A stretch of DNA of 64,000 nt from Stichopus chloronotus (GCA_021234535.1 CM037833.1:6811715-6875714); one strand, 5' to 3'; shown: positions 21,850-34,908, counted from the stretch's first letter. The notes: a model not told the origin generated them from the letters alone. A program made the numbers and translations.

Positions 21850-23540
21850 CACTTTGTTTCAATTGTGTTCTTAACATGTTTTGTCTTAGTTTTCAATTTC
21901 GTAAAAAGGTCACACTTGTGAAGCCACTTTCCCAGTCCCTCCAGGTTAACAGTCTCCCCTTGCCACCCCCACCCCCCACACACACACACAATATCATCCG
22001 TCAACTTATCATCTTTCCCTCCCACTGTAGTTTTTTTTCTCATTATTTTTCAATATCTTCAATCACGTCGGAAAATTTCTGTGGGGACACCCCCCCCCCA
22101 CCCTTCCACCCCGATGGCTATTCTACTGCCATTACCTTCTCTAACTGGAAGAAGGCAAACCGGGAGAATGCTCGTGCGTTTCAATATTTTCGTCGACATA
22201 CCTACATATCCATGAACAATTGTGGTAACGTTCGTTCTCTTCCTCTTCTTCTTCTTCTCATGTTTTAACGATCAGTGTAACAAGATCAGTAATCTTTGTG
22301 GGTTTTGTTTGTTTTGTCTCTTTTATGGCAAACTGCGTCTTTGATCTTTTGAGTTCTGCAGTTTCTTTTATTTCTTCTCTTCCAAAAAAAAAAAAGATAA
22401 AAAGACTGGCTTCTATAATTACTCCTTAAGTGGCTTATAGAACACAGAGAGTATGAGCCGTTTGAAAGAGACTTCGTAGTTAACAAAATGCTGGTAGCAG
22501 TTGGACACTGTAAGTCAATTCACTGTTGCATTCCTATACAATAACAGCAACAGAGACATGGCTGCAAAAAGGTGAACAGATACAGATAGAGAACGATTTA
22601 ATACCATATGTCAGTAATTGTAAGTTATTGATAGTACCATTAAACGTATATCATGATCTTATTCTATGATACACGTCGCACTTCATATCAGTCAACTTTA
22701 GTGCATATGACAGATACCTGTAGCCCTTTTTCTGAGAGGCTGGATTCATGATTTATTCAATGTAATCGTTCTTTTATTTCCGGGTTAGCGAAATTTATGG
22801 TTGATTGCGCCTAATACTATCTGACACACTAACTGGAACACACTAACTGGAACACACTCACTGGAACTACAGATCGAGACGAATAATTTTACGACGCTGC
22901 CTGCATGGTGAAATGTCGCGGCATTCAGTATCAAACAAAAATGTTTCGAAGTAAACTTTTACAGACAAATTACTGAAAAACGAGCTAAGAGAAAAGAGGC
23001 AAGACTCTCGGTACTTGAAAGAAAACTTACAGAACTACTAAGGAATCGCCGAAGAGAAAAGAGTATACCTAGGGAAATTTCAAGAAGCACAAGAGAGAAA
23101 TGCTACTGCCCTTAAGAAAGCTTGGGCAGTATACTGTACACGGAGATAAAGTTTCTCACCCACCGGGGTAGATGACTTTCACGGAAAAAGAAAGCCAAGT
23201 TGTTGATAAAGGATCCCGCTTCAGCGTAACTCATCCATGGATGTGCATGATAGTCATATTGACATGTCACAATACAAAAAGCTCTCCTTAATGAGTATGA
23301 CGAGAAGCGCTCACCTCCTACCAAACTAGAAATATCGAAATACAGAAATATATAGAAATATACATATATATGTAATCGTTGGAGTGTGTTGGAAATAGAG
23401 ATATAGAAGTAAGCTAAAAACGACAAAAAATGATACCTTCATTCACATCTTAAAAACGAAAACTTTTAACAAAATATTTCGAGGGTCTATTATACAGCTC
23501 TTCTTCAGTTGCACTAAACGGTAAGTAATTTACTTTATGG
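21850..23540. other. Gene-poor DNA with small repeats
   Basis: Contains CA repeats near 21978-21989, a C-run near 22091-22099 and a 14-bp tandem (ACACACTAACTGGA, three copies near 22823-22865). A short Lys/Arg-rich frame near 22940-23110 could be a coiled segment from a LINE, but it is too short to assign. Confidence 0.4.
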
Positions 23541-23547
23541 TTCAAGA

Positions 23548-23770
23548 TGTCCCCAGGCCACTTACATCGGCGAGACTAGAACTAAATTCAGACTACGGTG
23601 AGTATACGCCACAACAAAATAGCCTGAGATCATAATGTACCTGACCTTAAATTTGTCATTCTTTATGGTGACTTCAAAACATCCCAATAAAGAAGCAACA
23701 GAGAGTTGAAAACGATCCCTACGGCTTAACCCATGTATCACATGTAGAGACGTATGTAAAAAAATGATGC
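23548..23770 (+). mobile_element. GIY-YIG endonuclease remnant, probably Penelope/retroelement-derived
   Basis: Codons 23548-23598 read CPQATYIGETRTKFRLR, which fits the YIGET-x-R core of GIY-YIG nucleases carried by Penelope-like and related retroelements. A stop follows. Further downstream, in a shifted frame, DLKFVILYGDFKTS resembles the later part of the same domain. No reverse transcriptase is recognised upstream. The evidence is short, so this is tentative. Confidence 0.4.
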
Positions 23771-23849
23771 TGTGTCTCTTTATACCATTAACAAAGGGGA
23801 TCGGGACCATAGTTACCCATTTGAAGCCTTGAAAGGACGATTTCAAAAG

Positions 23850-25445
23850 CGATCTGCGCCAACCAATGTGGCGCTCCGCTTAGTCTTCCACGATTCTCAT
23901 CCAGCTCTAGTCCAAAATCCTGGGTTCCCCATTGAAGTAGAGGGATGCATGTTTCGATCATACTCTTCCTTGATTACCACCCCCCTCCCCAAGTTACCCC
24001 TGTACCCTCCCTCCCAGAAATATCGACCCCCGTACGCCTGGGCCGCTAAAGCGTCTTATCGCTCCATGTGAGTATTACAAGTCTTTCAAAAGTCTGTGAT
24101 TCACTTTATGTAGGATGTTTCTGCTATCCATTCACCTTGTCACTATCGACTTACCTTTGTGATCACAACGGACGTATAGCTGAAAGAAAACCCGCTAACC
24201 GAAACGACACAGAGTGATGGTGACAATGTCATAAGATGTCAAAGTATACATATGAAACGAGGAGGTAAGGCTGCTGTATGACATGTTGGAAATAATTGTG
24301 GTGTACTAAGATAAGATCCGATTTATGTCCTGCTTTACAACTAACTTCAAGTTTTTCTTCGAGTTTTGCTTCATTTAGCAGGGAAAGTTAATGGATCTTT
24401 TTTTTTTTTTTTTTGAACAGTTAAATGCTGAAAATAATCGGACATAATTAGAGGACTATGAAACCAATGAGGGACGTTAATTTTCAACCCGTTATTAAAC
24501 TGAATACAGGCTACTTGTATTTGAAAAATACAAATATAACTAAAATTTGTTTCACGCTTGGTTTAAACTTGGGCATCTGCACCTGGCACGATGTAATTAT
24601 CAGGAGTTTCTATTTGAACTCAATCAAATAAGTAATATTACAAAGGGTTTGCTCTCGACCAAGTCGTGACTACTATCGAAGAAAGGGTACTTTACAGGAA
24701 CCCTACAATCAAAGGCACTAAAGGGCCCTCTCATAGGTGCGTGAGTGGTGATACCGTGTGCAAACAGATCCAGTAATAGAAGAATATTTGGGGCATAAAT
24801 AATGGCACCGTGCGCAACAGTCAAGTATAATCAACAGTGAGGCGAAGATAATCGTAAGGTGCGCAACATTTGAAATGCGTGTCGCCGATTTTTTTTTTTT
24901 TCTGTTTTGAAAGAATGGTCGAAGTGAAGGTGAATCGTTTCCGAAGATTACTTTGTGTCAATTACTTGTGACATGTCTTTCTCCATACAACGCTATAATA
25001 ATTACAAAACATGGTCGTGAGAGGTTAACACCAAATATATTGCACAATGGTCACATCTAAACAGAAAAAAAAAAGACAGCGCGAATAATAACAAGGTTGC
25101 TAATCATAACTGCGGTAAGAAAAAATGTTGCGTTGGTCCCACAACATCTCATACTAACAGCACTCAAGAGTTTCAGATATCGTATCCTCTGCGTCAACCA
25201 ATCAAGAAGACCGGTTCTAACCGACAAAAACTGCACTAGGCTGCATGGTGAAAATATGATGCTGACAATGAGTATGAGAAAGTGCTCACACAGGATGAAT
25301 GGTTTCCAGCAATGCAGGTGAATTTGTCGTCAAGGTGCAATATAACGACAACATATCTGTGTAATCCCAAAACTTGTTCACATAGCGTGATGACACTGGC
25401 GCCAACGCAACAAATACTTTTTACAGGATGAAAGGGGTAATTCTC
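23850..25445. other. No feature recognised
   Basis: Non-coding sequence with a T-run at 24398-24414 and a C-rich patch near 23985-24010. No exon supported. Confidence 0.45.
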
Positions 25446-25450
25446 CTCTT

Positions 25451-25636
25451 AGAGGTTCTTCACATGACGTCATTGCGTTTGCATTTGGCATACTGGCTGC
25501 CGTCACTGCACATGCGCAGAACGTGTGATGTCAATAAGAAGGCACAACATCGACTTAGTTGCAATTGTTGTGCAACACACGCATGACCACAAAAATAGAG
25601 CGACGCGCAACGCAGTGACTCCCCTGAAGAACCTCT
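25451..25636. mobile_element. Short inverted-repeat element
   Basis: AGAGGTTCTTCA (25451-25462) is the exact inverse complement of TGAAGAACCTCT (25625-25636). Inside each arm there is further partial complementarity around TCATTGCG and CGCAGTGA. The interior contains TGACGTCA, a CRE-like palindrome, and is richer in G+C than its flanks. No target duplication is obvious. Confidence 0.45.
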
Positions 25637-25639
25637 ACA

Positions 25640-28600
25640 AGACTCTTACATATCATTTAAATATTGGTAACATGAGATGATATATGGTTATCAAAAATCC
25701 TGATTTGCAAGTTTTCACTCATAAACCCAGGATTCGTGTTTTACATGAAGACAACACAGAAACCTATTAAAAGTCTATATGATAACCACCAGTATTTCTT
25801 TTACTCTGATACTAATTCACTCTATTTTTTTTATTACACTTAATTGAACACATGGAAACAACTTGATGTGAAACACCAAGACCTATGAAAAACACACAAA
25901 AGAATGGTTGGACAGCCTTGGTTGGCAAGTTTGCAACTTGCAAGTTGGGTCACTCCTCAGAATGGGAAACTATCATAACTTGTCCCTTCAGGAGTGACAC
26001 AATTAAAGAAGAACTGTTAAGGGACAAAATTCAACAAAACTAATAAAAAACATTTATCACAAATAAAGTGAAAACAGGTGCACTCCGGGGAAATGTTTCA
26101 GGCACGTGTGTAAAACCCACTCACATTTCTGCTATGGACCTCCAGATTTTCATGTTTTAATTTTTAACTTCCCAAATTTAATTGGTGTGACTCAGGCAAC
26201 CTTCTAAATATCCAACATGTAAAAAGGTTTAATTAGCATGCATAATGTACACTTAAGAAAACATAGCAAAGGTTCTTTAAATAAAGAGCATTGCCAACAC
26301 CAAAATTCTTGGACAAATTTTCAAGGGTTTGATAGGAGTATTGCAGCAAACAAGTTGATTTTGATTGCTTACCTCTTGTTCTTTTTTTTTAATGGTAGTG
26401 TGATTTCCGAGATTTGATATTCTAAGATAAATCAGGAAATGCCGCCATATTTCATTGCACCTCCTACAGCACACTTTGAATAATTTATGTACCTTTTGAT
26501 TGTCCTGTCATGTCAATGCTGTTGTGACTAAGACGAGCCATTATGTTACATCTTTCTCAAATATTACTCCAACCAATTTGAACCCCATTGGTTTTTTTTT
26601 TTTTATGTTTCCTGGCATACGACATCAAGTTTTTGTTCTGTACCTTCTATCTCCCAGCCAGCATTTAAAGTGCACGTCATCTGCTGTACTTCTGTTGAAT
26701 TAATTTTGGCACATTTTCTTCGTAACTACTGAACTGATGCATTGTCCTTGCAAAATTTATTCATTTAACATAAAATTGCTTCAAATTGTGAATCGGCCTC
26801 GCTTCTGCGGCTTTTTAACTCAATTACATGCTGAATGGGTAAACAATTTATGGAGGAAATTCTCAACGACGGAACCAGCTGAAGAATTGTCCTCGGAGAT
26901 AACTTACGACCAGTGTGATGGAACGGTTTCCGGAATCTTTATCGATATTATGATGAATTAAAGTTGCAAGCTATAGATTTTGTTTTGTTTTGTTTTAATC
27001 AAGGTAGAATCAAGACAGTGAGTCCTTCTTCTATGGCAGTCAAGAAGAATGACAAGGAGATATATATTATATGTACAAGATGAGAGAAGAGAACAATGAC
27101 TTACTATATGATGAAATGAGAAACTGGTACAGTAGCACACATACAATATGCAAAATTGGTTAAGCTTTGGGCTGACACAAACCACAACCACAATAAAATA
27201 ATAATATAAAAGATGAGATGTCAAAAAAGAAAAAACATGCATTTGTTTGATGCATTAGAGGGGTGCCAGTGCATACCAAGGCAATGATCAAAGTGAATAC
27301 TACAAAGAACATTTAATTGAATTAAAATTAGAGCAACAGTCTTATAATGGCCTATTTTTATTTATTTTTCCTTTGAGTAAGCAGTGCATTTGTGTCATGT
27401 AATTGATAAATTTAATTATTTAATTCATGTATAAATAGTTCTTTTTGGTTAAGGATTTGCCTGCAAGCATGAACAATGGAATTGGAAATGTGCTAAATGA
27501 ATGATGATTGTCAAACTTGTGAGATGGGTAAGCCGAATACCTCTACGCTATTGTCACAATAGAATACAGCTAAAAAAAAAATTGAATACAGAAATAACCC
27601 CTTGGGACAATTCATACAAAATGGTTTTGCAAAGTTTCCCCTGAAAAAACTAGAACCCTTACAGTCCTACAATGCGAACTTAGGGAATAGTTTCACATGA
27701 GCACATATTATCATGTTACAATCACATCATTAAACAATCGTTAATACTTATACCTTCACCAAAGTTTGACTTTGGACTGCAAACTATCTTTCCTTCGAAA
27801 TCAAACAACACACTCATTTAATTTATTACATTTTCTACGTGCTGAGCGGAGATGTAAAAGATAGCTTGACAGAAAGAAGAATTACATGGGCCAGATTGTC
27901 AAAGAAAGCAATGCCACCCAGGGACAGTAGCGTTCTGAACAAACCATGCCTGTTTAAAGGGCAAATCTGAACAAAAGAAAAAAAAATCAAAACCAATACA
28001 ATTATCCCAAGGTCACAAACTGTGGCCTCACTATACAGAACCCTCCGTATCCTGCTGCATAATGCAATACAGTACATATATACTTGAGAGTTTCAGCTTG
28101 GTGCCTCACACCCACTAGGGCAGAAACCTGAGAAAGGTTAAGAAGTTACTTATAAGTCAGACATAGTGGCTTCGATATTCCTTGACAGCAAGGCCCTTGC
28201 TTGATATCACTTGAACTTTGACCTCTGCCTTCTGAACAGTAGAAGACATACAGTTTGATGTAGAATGTACCTATAGCAGTTAGTACTGACAAGCAATCAT
28301 CAAGGGGATAAATACAGTTGTTCTACACAATAAATAAGATTGGGAACCTATTGATATCATTGACCTATGAGCTTTGTCTTACTTTCTATTGTGAGACGAA
28401 CTCAGAAGAATTACTTAAGGCAAACCTGGGCCTTGACAAGGAAATGTAGAGTCTGCTCTGGGCCCCAACCTGACCTTGGTGAACATGGGTCTCTGCTAAG
28501 AAAAGCAGACTACTGCCCTCAATCCCAATCTGACCCTGAAGATGCTTGAAAGTCACAACGGCAGACCTTTTAACATCTACTGTAGTTTAGGGGTTAAATT

Positions 28601-29885
28601 AAGGTACAATGCCACAACTTTTCAAGTGGCTACTGCACCATATCAGCCAAGCCTCCTACCAATACGCAATGTGTAACTGTAAGCCTTTGGTAGCAGTAGG
28701 TGAGAGTACGGAATGTCTATAAAATGACTTTCATTGATCCATAAATAACAAATACTGTGATCTTGTTGTTACTTGCAGGTAAACATCACTAACCATTACA
28801 CCATCTTTCTAAATTTTGTCAAGGTCACATTTGCGGTACAAATACACCATATGGTGCCTTCTCCTGGACACTGCAAACAAGTGATCAGTTTACATCATCT
28901 CCCATCCTCTCCCATCCCCTCCCATCTTCCCCTAGCCCCCATCATCATAGACACAGAAGTAGCCCATCAGCAGCCAATGAGTTGCTTTCATACATGTACC
29001 CACTGTTGTGTGATGGTCCAATAGAAGTGACTCCTACTGTATGCTGGAATCTAATTCGATGTGGGAGAAAAGCTGAGCTGGTCGATGACTTGAAAAGAAG
29101 TGATGACAGAAACTGACTGGGGTGTACCAACATCTATTTAACCTAAAAGTGAAGAAAAATTTATGTTAGTAAGTAAGGGAGAATCTATATTACATCATAC
29201 TAAATGAAGGAACAATATAGAAAACAAAACTAACTTGAAAGAATACAAAATTTTGAACTTTTATGAGGGGTTCAGTTATGATGCAATGCACAGGTGCAGT
29301 GCCCATGCTTCCATTTAGTGAAAACCCAACAGCAGCAAGGCAAAATTTATTCATATCGCATCCCAATTTGCAACACAGACAGGCCCAATTGCCAGAGAAC
29401 TGGAAAATATGTGTACTGTGCATGCAGCAGATTTTTGTATGCAATAATCCTTTTTATCAAATTTCACCAATAATTTCCCAAAGACCCCAAAATCCCTAAA
29501 ACATTACACAAAATTTAAACACTTCTGTAACTTGCAGTATTCCCTCCAACAGCACCAGAGAATACAACAAAAAGTCTCCTACGTGACACAGATACCAAAC
29601 TTACGTGTAATACTACTGCACAATAAACAGTACTGCAGCTATTTATTAGCTTAACAGTACATCCTCTCATGCTTAGGCGCCTCATGAATGGCTTTGTTCT
29701 GTTACTGTACATATATATACAATATTTTTGAACAAGTACAGTACAATACACAAGCCAGAGTCCCAGTGTATTCCAAGTTACATCAACTGCTATGCAAATT
29801 TTTGAACACTGAATTATTCCCTCAAGTGGCACACTTCAATTGCCGACTTCGGAACTGCATTTATGTAAGGGTATGCCACCGGCAA
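25640..29885. other. Gene-poor DNA, no exon supported
   Basis: Scanned on both strands. Short frames only, none resembling a known domain. There is a small inverted pair GTCACTCCT/AGGAGTGAC near 25950-25998. The word CTGTAC and its relatives become frequent from about 29.6 kb onward. Confidence 0.45.
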
Positions 29886-29887
29886 GG

Positions 29888-30160
29888 AATACTGTACGGT
29901 ATGTACCGGTGTACTGTACAGTACAAGCTAGTGGTGGCCAACAGATGAAGCAAAGAATCACCCAAAGTTACAAGTGATACTGTAATACTATACAGGCAGA
30001 TAAACAGATCATCTCTGAGAATGCCAATACTGTACAGTATGTACCACTGTAATGTACAAGCTAGTGGTGGCCAACAGAAGCAAAGAATCACCCAAAGTTA
30101 CAAGTGACACTGTAGTACTGTACAGGCAGAGACTGTTAGCACCTTATCACTGAGAATGCC
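29888..30160 (+). repeat. Two-unit tandem repeat, period 138
   Basis: Unit 1 (29888-30025) and unit 2 (30026-30160) both begin AATACTGTAC and share CAAGCTAGTGGTGGCCAACAG and AAGAATCACCCAAAGTTAC. Both end with GAGAATGCC. They differ by small indels and substitutions. Confidence 0.85.
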
Positions 30161-30668
30161 ACTTCAAACCTCACACTACAACTGTATGGGTGTGGGCACT
30201 GCAGGATATGAGATGGAGTTGGGATACACATACAGTACCAGAGGATATAATAGGTCCTTTTAACCAACTACCTGTACCTGTACACTGACTAGAGGTACAG
30301 TAGAGTATACTGAATATATAACGGTGCGGGTATCCAAAACGGGATAGAAACAGCACTGAAAAGCTCTGCTTGAAAGTCAACCAGGCTGGGTGGTGGACAT
30401 AGCGCAGTGTTGAACTCTTGACCTACAGTACCGTACAGTAATGTATTGATCTTAGTTGAGTCAGTCCAGATGTGAGCTCTTCTTGAAACAATTGTAGCAT
30501 ACGTGTTCACAATTTGCAAATTTTCAGTCTCTGCACATCAAGGTGATGAACAACAACTCAAACCAGTACTGAATGTCTGTACAGTGACACATACTGTATA
30601 TATGGTAGATAGACATGATTGTAAAACAGGTTTTTCTTTTTCTAAAATACCGAACATTACTTGTACAC

Positions 30669-30903
30669 TGTGGTAGATTAACTCTACTAACTATACTGAA
30701 ACTATTGTACTGTACCTTTAATATTACGTATCATATTTCACCATTGCATGTGCACCCCTAGATCACCTAATATTGCCACCTTTCGTCAGAGTTACCTAGA
30801 CCATTGAATAAACCAGTCGTATAATAATATACTCAACTCTCCGGATTCCATTATTGATTGTTTTCTTGATTGTCTCCCCTTATACGGATGTGAGGATACA
30901 ACA
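30669..30903 (+). repeat. 5' LTR
   Basis: Starts TGTGGTAGATTAACTC and ends GGATACAACA. 235 bp, aligned without gaps to the LTR at 34996-35230 with about six substitutions. Confidence 0.95.
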
Positions 30904-30909
30904 ATTAAC

Positions 30910-30922
30910 TGGCGACGAAGAC
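30910..30922 (+). other. Primer-binding site
   Basis: TGGCGACGAAGAC begins six bases after the LTR. The first nine bases, TGGCGACGA, would pair with a tRNA 3' end of TCGTCGCCA, as in tRNA-Ser(GCT). The match weakens after that, so the tRNA identity is tentative. Confidence 0.55.
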
Positions 30923-30980
30923 ATGGGATAATTTTTTTTTTTCTTCATTGGAATCTAGTGATATTTCGTCTTCGTCAGTC

Positions 30981-31835
30981 ATGGCATTGTTCGGGAAATT
31001 GGACGAATTTAATGACGACAAAGAAGAGTGGACACAGTATGTTGAACGCCTTCAACACTACTTCGATGTGAATAACACTTCGGACGAAGGAACGCAACGT
31101 TCCATATTTTTAAGTGTATTGGGCCCAGGAACATATAAATTGCTTCGAAATTTAGTTGCGACTTCAAAACCAGGAGCCAAATCCTTTCAGAAGTTAGTGA
31201 GTTTGATGACGCAGCATCAGTGCCCCGCCCCGTCAGAGACAGTACAACGCTGTAAATTCAACAGTCGTTTTAGAAAACCGGGTGAGTCAATTTCTACGTT
31301 TGTTTCCGACCTGAAATCACTAGCCGAGTTTTGTAATTACGGGGACACTCTTAATGAAATGTTGAGAGATCGTTTAGTTGTTGGGGTCCAGGATGACAGA
31401 ATTCAATGAAATTTGTTGGCCCAACCGCAATTAACATTTGCTAAAGCACTAGATATCGCTTTAAGCCAGGAGAGCGCAGCCCGTTATGCACAGCACCTAA
31501 AGGAGACTGTCCAGCAGTCCCTCGCATCACCCCTGACCCCAGATTCGGTCTTGCGTATCCCTGCGGGTCAGAAGGGCAAGAAGGGAGGCTCAGGGAATCG
31601 AAAGTTTGGAAAACAGGGGACCTCTTCAACTCAAAGTTGTTATCGCTGTGGAAACAAAAATCACAAACAAGAGGAGTGCTGGTATCGCGAGAAGAAATGC
31701 CATAACTGTTCTAAAATTGGACACAGGAGTAATGTTTGTAGAAGCAAAGCATCGAACGTGAAACAAGTTACAGTAGCTCGGACCCTGGGAAAGAGGCGAG
31801 CGAAAAGGAAACTCAGTATGATCTTTTTAACGTAA
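30981..31835 (+). pseudogene. gag, with one internal stop
   Basis: The first ATG after the primer site is at 30981 (MALFGKLDEFNDDKEEWTQY). The capsid-like part includes FLSVLGPGTYKLLRNL and ISTFVSDLKSLAEFCNYGD. A TGA at 31407-31409 interrupts the frame, which otherwise continues through FAKALDIALSQE. It reaches two CX2CX4HX4C zinc knuckles, CYRCGNKNHKQEEC and CHNCSKIGHRSNVC, ending at 31835. The last 94 bases overlap the pol frame. Confidence 0.9.
31787..31793 (+). promoter_or_regulatory. Putative -1 ribosomal frameshift site GGGAAAG
   Basis: In the gag frame the codons are CTG GGA AAG, so the heptamer reads G GGA AAG, the X XXY YYZ form of a simultaneous-slip site. It lies inside the only window where gag and pol are both open (31742-31835). 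Pol is in the -1 frame and stays open from here through the protease. A downstream structure was not established. Confidence 0.6.
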
Positions 31836-34800
31836 CATCGAAAAGTAGTCCCCCGCTTTTGGTTACCACCATGACGATCGACAAAAAACAAATGGTATCT
31901 GAAGTGGACTCTGGCGCATCAAGGTCAATTGTGTTGGAGGAAACTTTTAGAAAAAATTGGCCAAACAAAAGGTGGGACAAAACTGATGTTGTGCTACGCA
32001 CCTACACGGGGAAACCCGTGGCCGTACTGGGCGAAGCCACTGTTACCGTAATATACAAAGAACAGGAAGTTAAAACATCAATCATTGTCGTTCGCAGTAG
32101 CGGAGCTAGCCTAATGGGACGCGATTGGCTGTACCATATTAGGCTAGATTGGAATAATTTGTACGTGACAACCCTCAAAAGTGAAGGATTAAAGGGAGTA
32201 CTCGACGCACATAGCGAGTTATTTGAAGAAGGACTTGGTACGTTAAAGGGAACCACTGCCAAGATTCATGTAGACCCGGAAATTGCACCGAAATTCATCA
32301 AACCACGTTCGATCCCGTATGCGATGCGGGGTAAAGTCAATGCCGAACTAGACTGTTTGGAAAGTGAAGGTATAATAACACCTATCCAGTTCGCAGAATG
32401 GGCCGCACCAATCCTCAAGTCGGACAAAGAATCCGTTCGGATTTGCGGTGACTATAAAGTTACGGTAAATCAAGCATCAAAGCTGGAACAGTACCCAATG
32501 TCGAAGATAGAGGATCTTTTCGCCACATTGTCTGGTGGAAAAACGTTTTCAAAACTAGATATGAGTCAAGCATATCAACAATTAGTACTTGATGAAGAGT
32601 CCAAGAAATATGTAGTGATAAATAACCCGAAAGGACTCTTTTCCTACAACTGATTGCCCTTTGGAATAGCATTGGCCCCAGCGATTTTCCAAAGAGCTAT
32701 CGAAGGAATCTTACAGGGAATTCCGAACGTGATTGTCTACTTGGACGATATCTTAATCACAGGCAAAACCGATGAGAAACACTTACAGATGCTCCGCCAA
32801 GTGCTCACGAACCTGGAAGAGGCTGGACTGAGACTCAAGAAGGACAAGTGTACTTTCATGACGTCGTCTGTAAAATACCTAGGCCACGTGATCGACGAAA
32901 AAGGTCTCCACCTTCTTCCAGAGAAAGTCAAAGCAATCAAGGAGGCTCCATCACCACGCAATGTCACTGAAGTCCTATTTAGGCCTTCTTACCTACTATG
33001 GTAAATTCCTACCTGCCCTATCGACCATTTTGGCTCCCTTGCATACTCTACTGAGAAAGGACATTAAGTGGACATGGACTTCTAATGAACAAAATGCCTT
33101 TGAGAAGTCAAAAGAGCTTCTTACATCTTCGCAGGTATTAATACATTACAACCCGTCAAAAGAAATAATTGTATCATGTGATGCATCCCCATAGGGCATT
33201 GGCGCCGTATTGGCGCACAAAATGGAAGACGGTTCAGAGCAACCAATAGCATTTGCATCCCGCACATTGTCCAGCGCGGAGAAAAAATACGCGCAAATCG
33301 AGAAGGAGGGTTTGGCATGTGTGTTTGCCGTAAGGAAATTCCACTCATATCTTTATGGCAGACATTTTACACTTGTTACTGATCACAAACCGCTTCTTGG
33401 GCTATTCACCGAAAATCGGGCCATACCTCCACAGGCATCTGCGCGCATTCAGCATTGGGCCCTCACACTAGCGATGTATGAGTATACCCTTCAATTTAAG
33501 CCTACTAATGCACACGCAAATGCCGATGCAATGAGCCGACTTCCATTGTCGGAAACAGTTAAGAATGTTCCAATACCTCCCGAAATCGTACTTACTCTTA
33601 ATACTCTTAATGAATGTCCTGTAACGGCTAATCGAGTACAGAAATGTACTAGACGGGATCCAATTTTATCTAAAGTGTTGGGGTATGTTCAGCGTGGTTG
33701 GCCAGATCAGCCAGCTGAAGCATTCAAACCGTTTCATCAAAGAAAAAATGAATTATCAGCGGAGGACGGATGCCTGCTATCGGGAAACAGAGTGATCGTC
33801 CCCCCTCCACTGCCTGAAAATGTATTGAACGAATTGCATGATTGTCACGTGGGTGGATCACGAATGAAAAGTTTGGCACGCGGATTTGTGTGGTGGCCAA
33901 AGTTAGACGCTGCGATCGAGGAACTAGTTAAAAACTGCGCTATCTGCCAGGAAAGCAGACCGAATCCACCCAAAGCACCTTTGTATCCATGGCCGCAACC
34001 GGATCGGCCTTGGTCACGGATCCATGTTGATTTCGCTGGACCCTTCATGTGCCACATGCTTTTGATAATAGTTGATGCGTACTCGAAATGGATCGAGGTA
34101 CATGTCATGACCACGTCTACCACCAAAGCCACCACACAAAACCTGCGAAAATCGTTCCCACAATTTGGTGTTCCAGAATGCTTAGTAAGCGATAATGGTT
34201 CGTGTTTCACCAGTGAAGAGTTTAACACGTTTTGTGCTAACAATGGCATAAAACATGTCACCACTGCTCCCTATCACCCTGCTTCGAACGGATTAGCCGA
34301 ACGGGCAGTCCAAATGGTGAAACAGGGGGTGAAGAGGATGAAGGAGGGAAATTTGCAAGACAAGATTTCACGTTTTCTGTTTAAGTACCAGATAACTCCC
34401 CAAACAACTACTGGTGATTCCCCTTCACAACTTATGATGGGCCGTACGTTGAGATCTCATATGGACCTTTTACACCCTAACATGCAACAGAGGGTAACGG
34501 ATAGGCAGTAACAGCAAAAGAAGCAGCATGATCAAACTGCTGCGATTTGCTCATTTAAAAGCGGTGACAAAGTGTTTGCAAAGAACTTTGCAAATAAAGG
34601 TCCTAGAGGGTCTACTGGTCACGTCATTGAGGCAACAGGACCAGTTTCATTCAAAGTAAAACTGGCAAATGGTCTCGTGGTGAAACGTCATCAAGATCAT
34701 TTAAGGAGGTGTTTCTTGCAGTCAACCGCTACGGTGAATCTACCATTGGCAATTACCAATGATAATGTTGATGACACCCCTATTATCATTGATAATGAAG

Positions 34801-34908
34801 TGACCATAGAACGTCACTGCTGATGTCGATTTGGATAACCTACCTCCTCCCGGACGAAAGGCTTATCCAAAACGAAACCGTCAAAGGCCTGACTATTACG
34901 AGACTTGA
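31793..34908 (+). pseudogene. pol polyprotein: protease, RT, RNase H, integrase
   Basis: Domains in order: aspartic protease (VDSGAS near 31905), reverse transcriptase (CGDYKVTVNQ, SKLDMSQAYQQL, LPFGIALAPAIFQRA, then YLDD at about 32740), RNase H (CDASP, QIEKEGLACVFAVRKFHSYL, TDHKPLLGLF), integrase zinc part (ELHDCHVGGSRMKSL, CAICQ) and core (HVDFAGPF, LVSDNGSCFTS, SNGLAERAVQ). The tail ends in a PDYYET-type C-terminus at 34908. The frame is broken by stops at 32651, 33192 and 34509 and by shifts near 32967 and 34818. Most catalytic residues are intact. Confidence 0.92.

Noticed and set aside
22930..23110. Charged coiled frame resembling a LINE pre-RT segment
   Set aside because: Resemblance is mostly Lys/Arg/Glu composition; no neighbouring RT or endonuclease.
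26737..26961. 74-codon plus-strand frame with acidic end
   Set aside because: No domain, no splice partner and low complexity flanks; treated as chance.
30948..30980. Extended gag start at 30948
   Set aside because: That position is TTG; the first ATG in frame is 30981.
33845..34264. 139-codon minus-strand frame
   Set aside because: Antisense shadow of the integrase.
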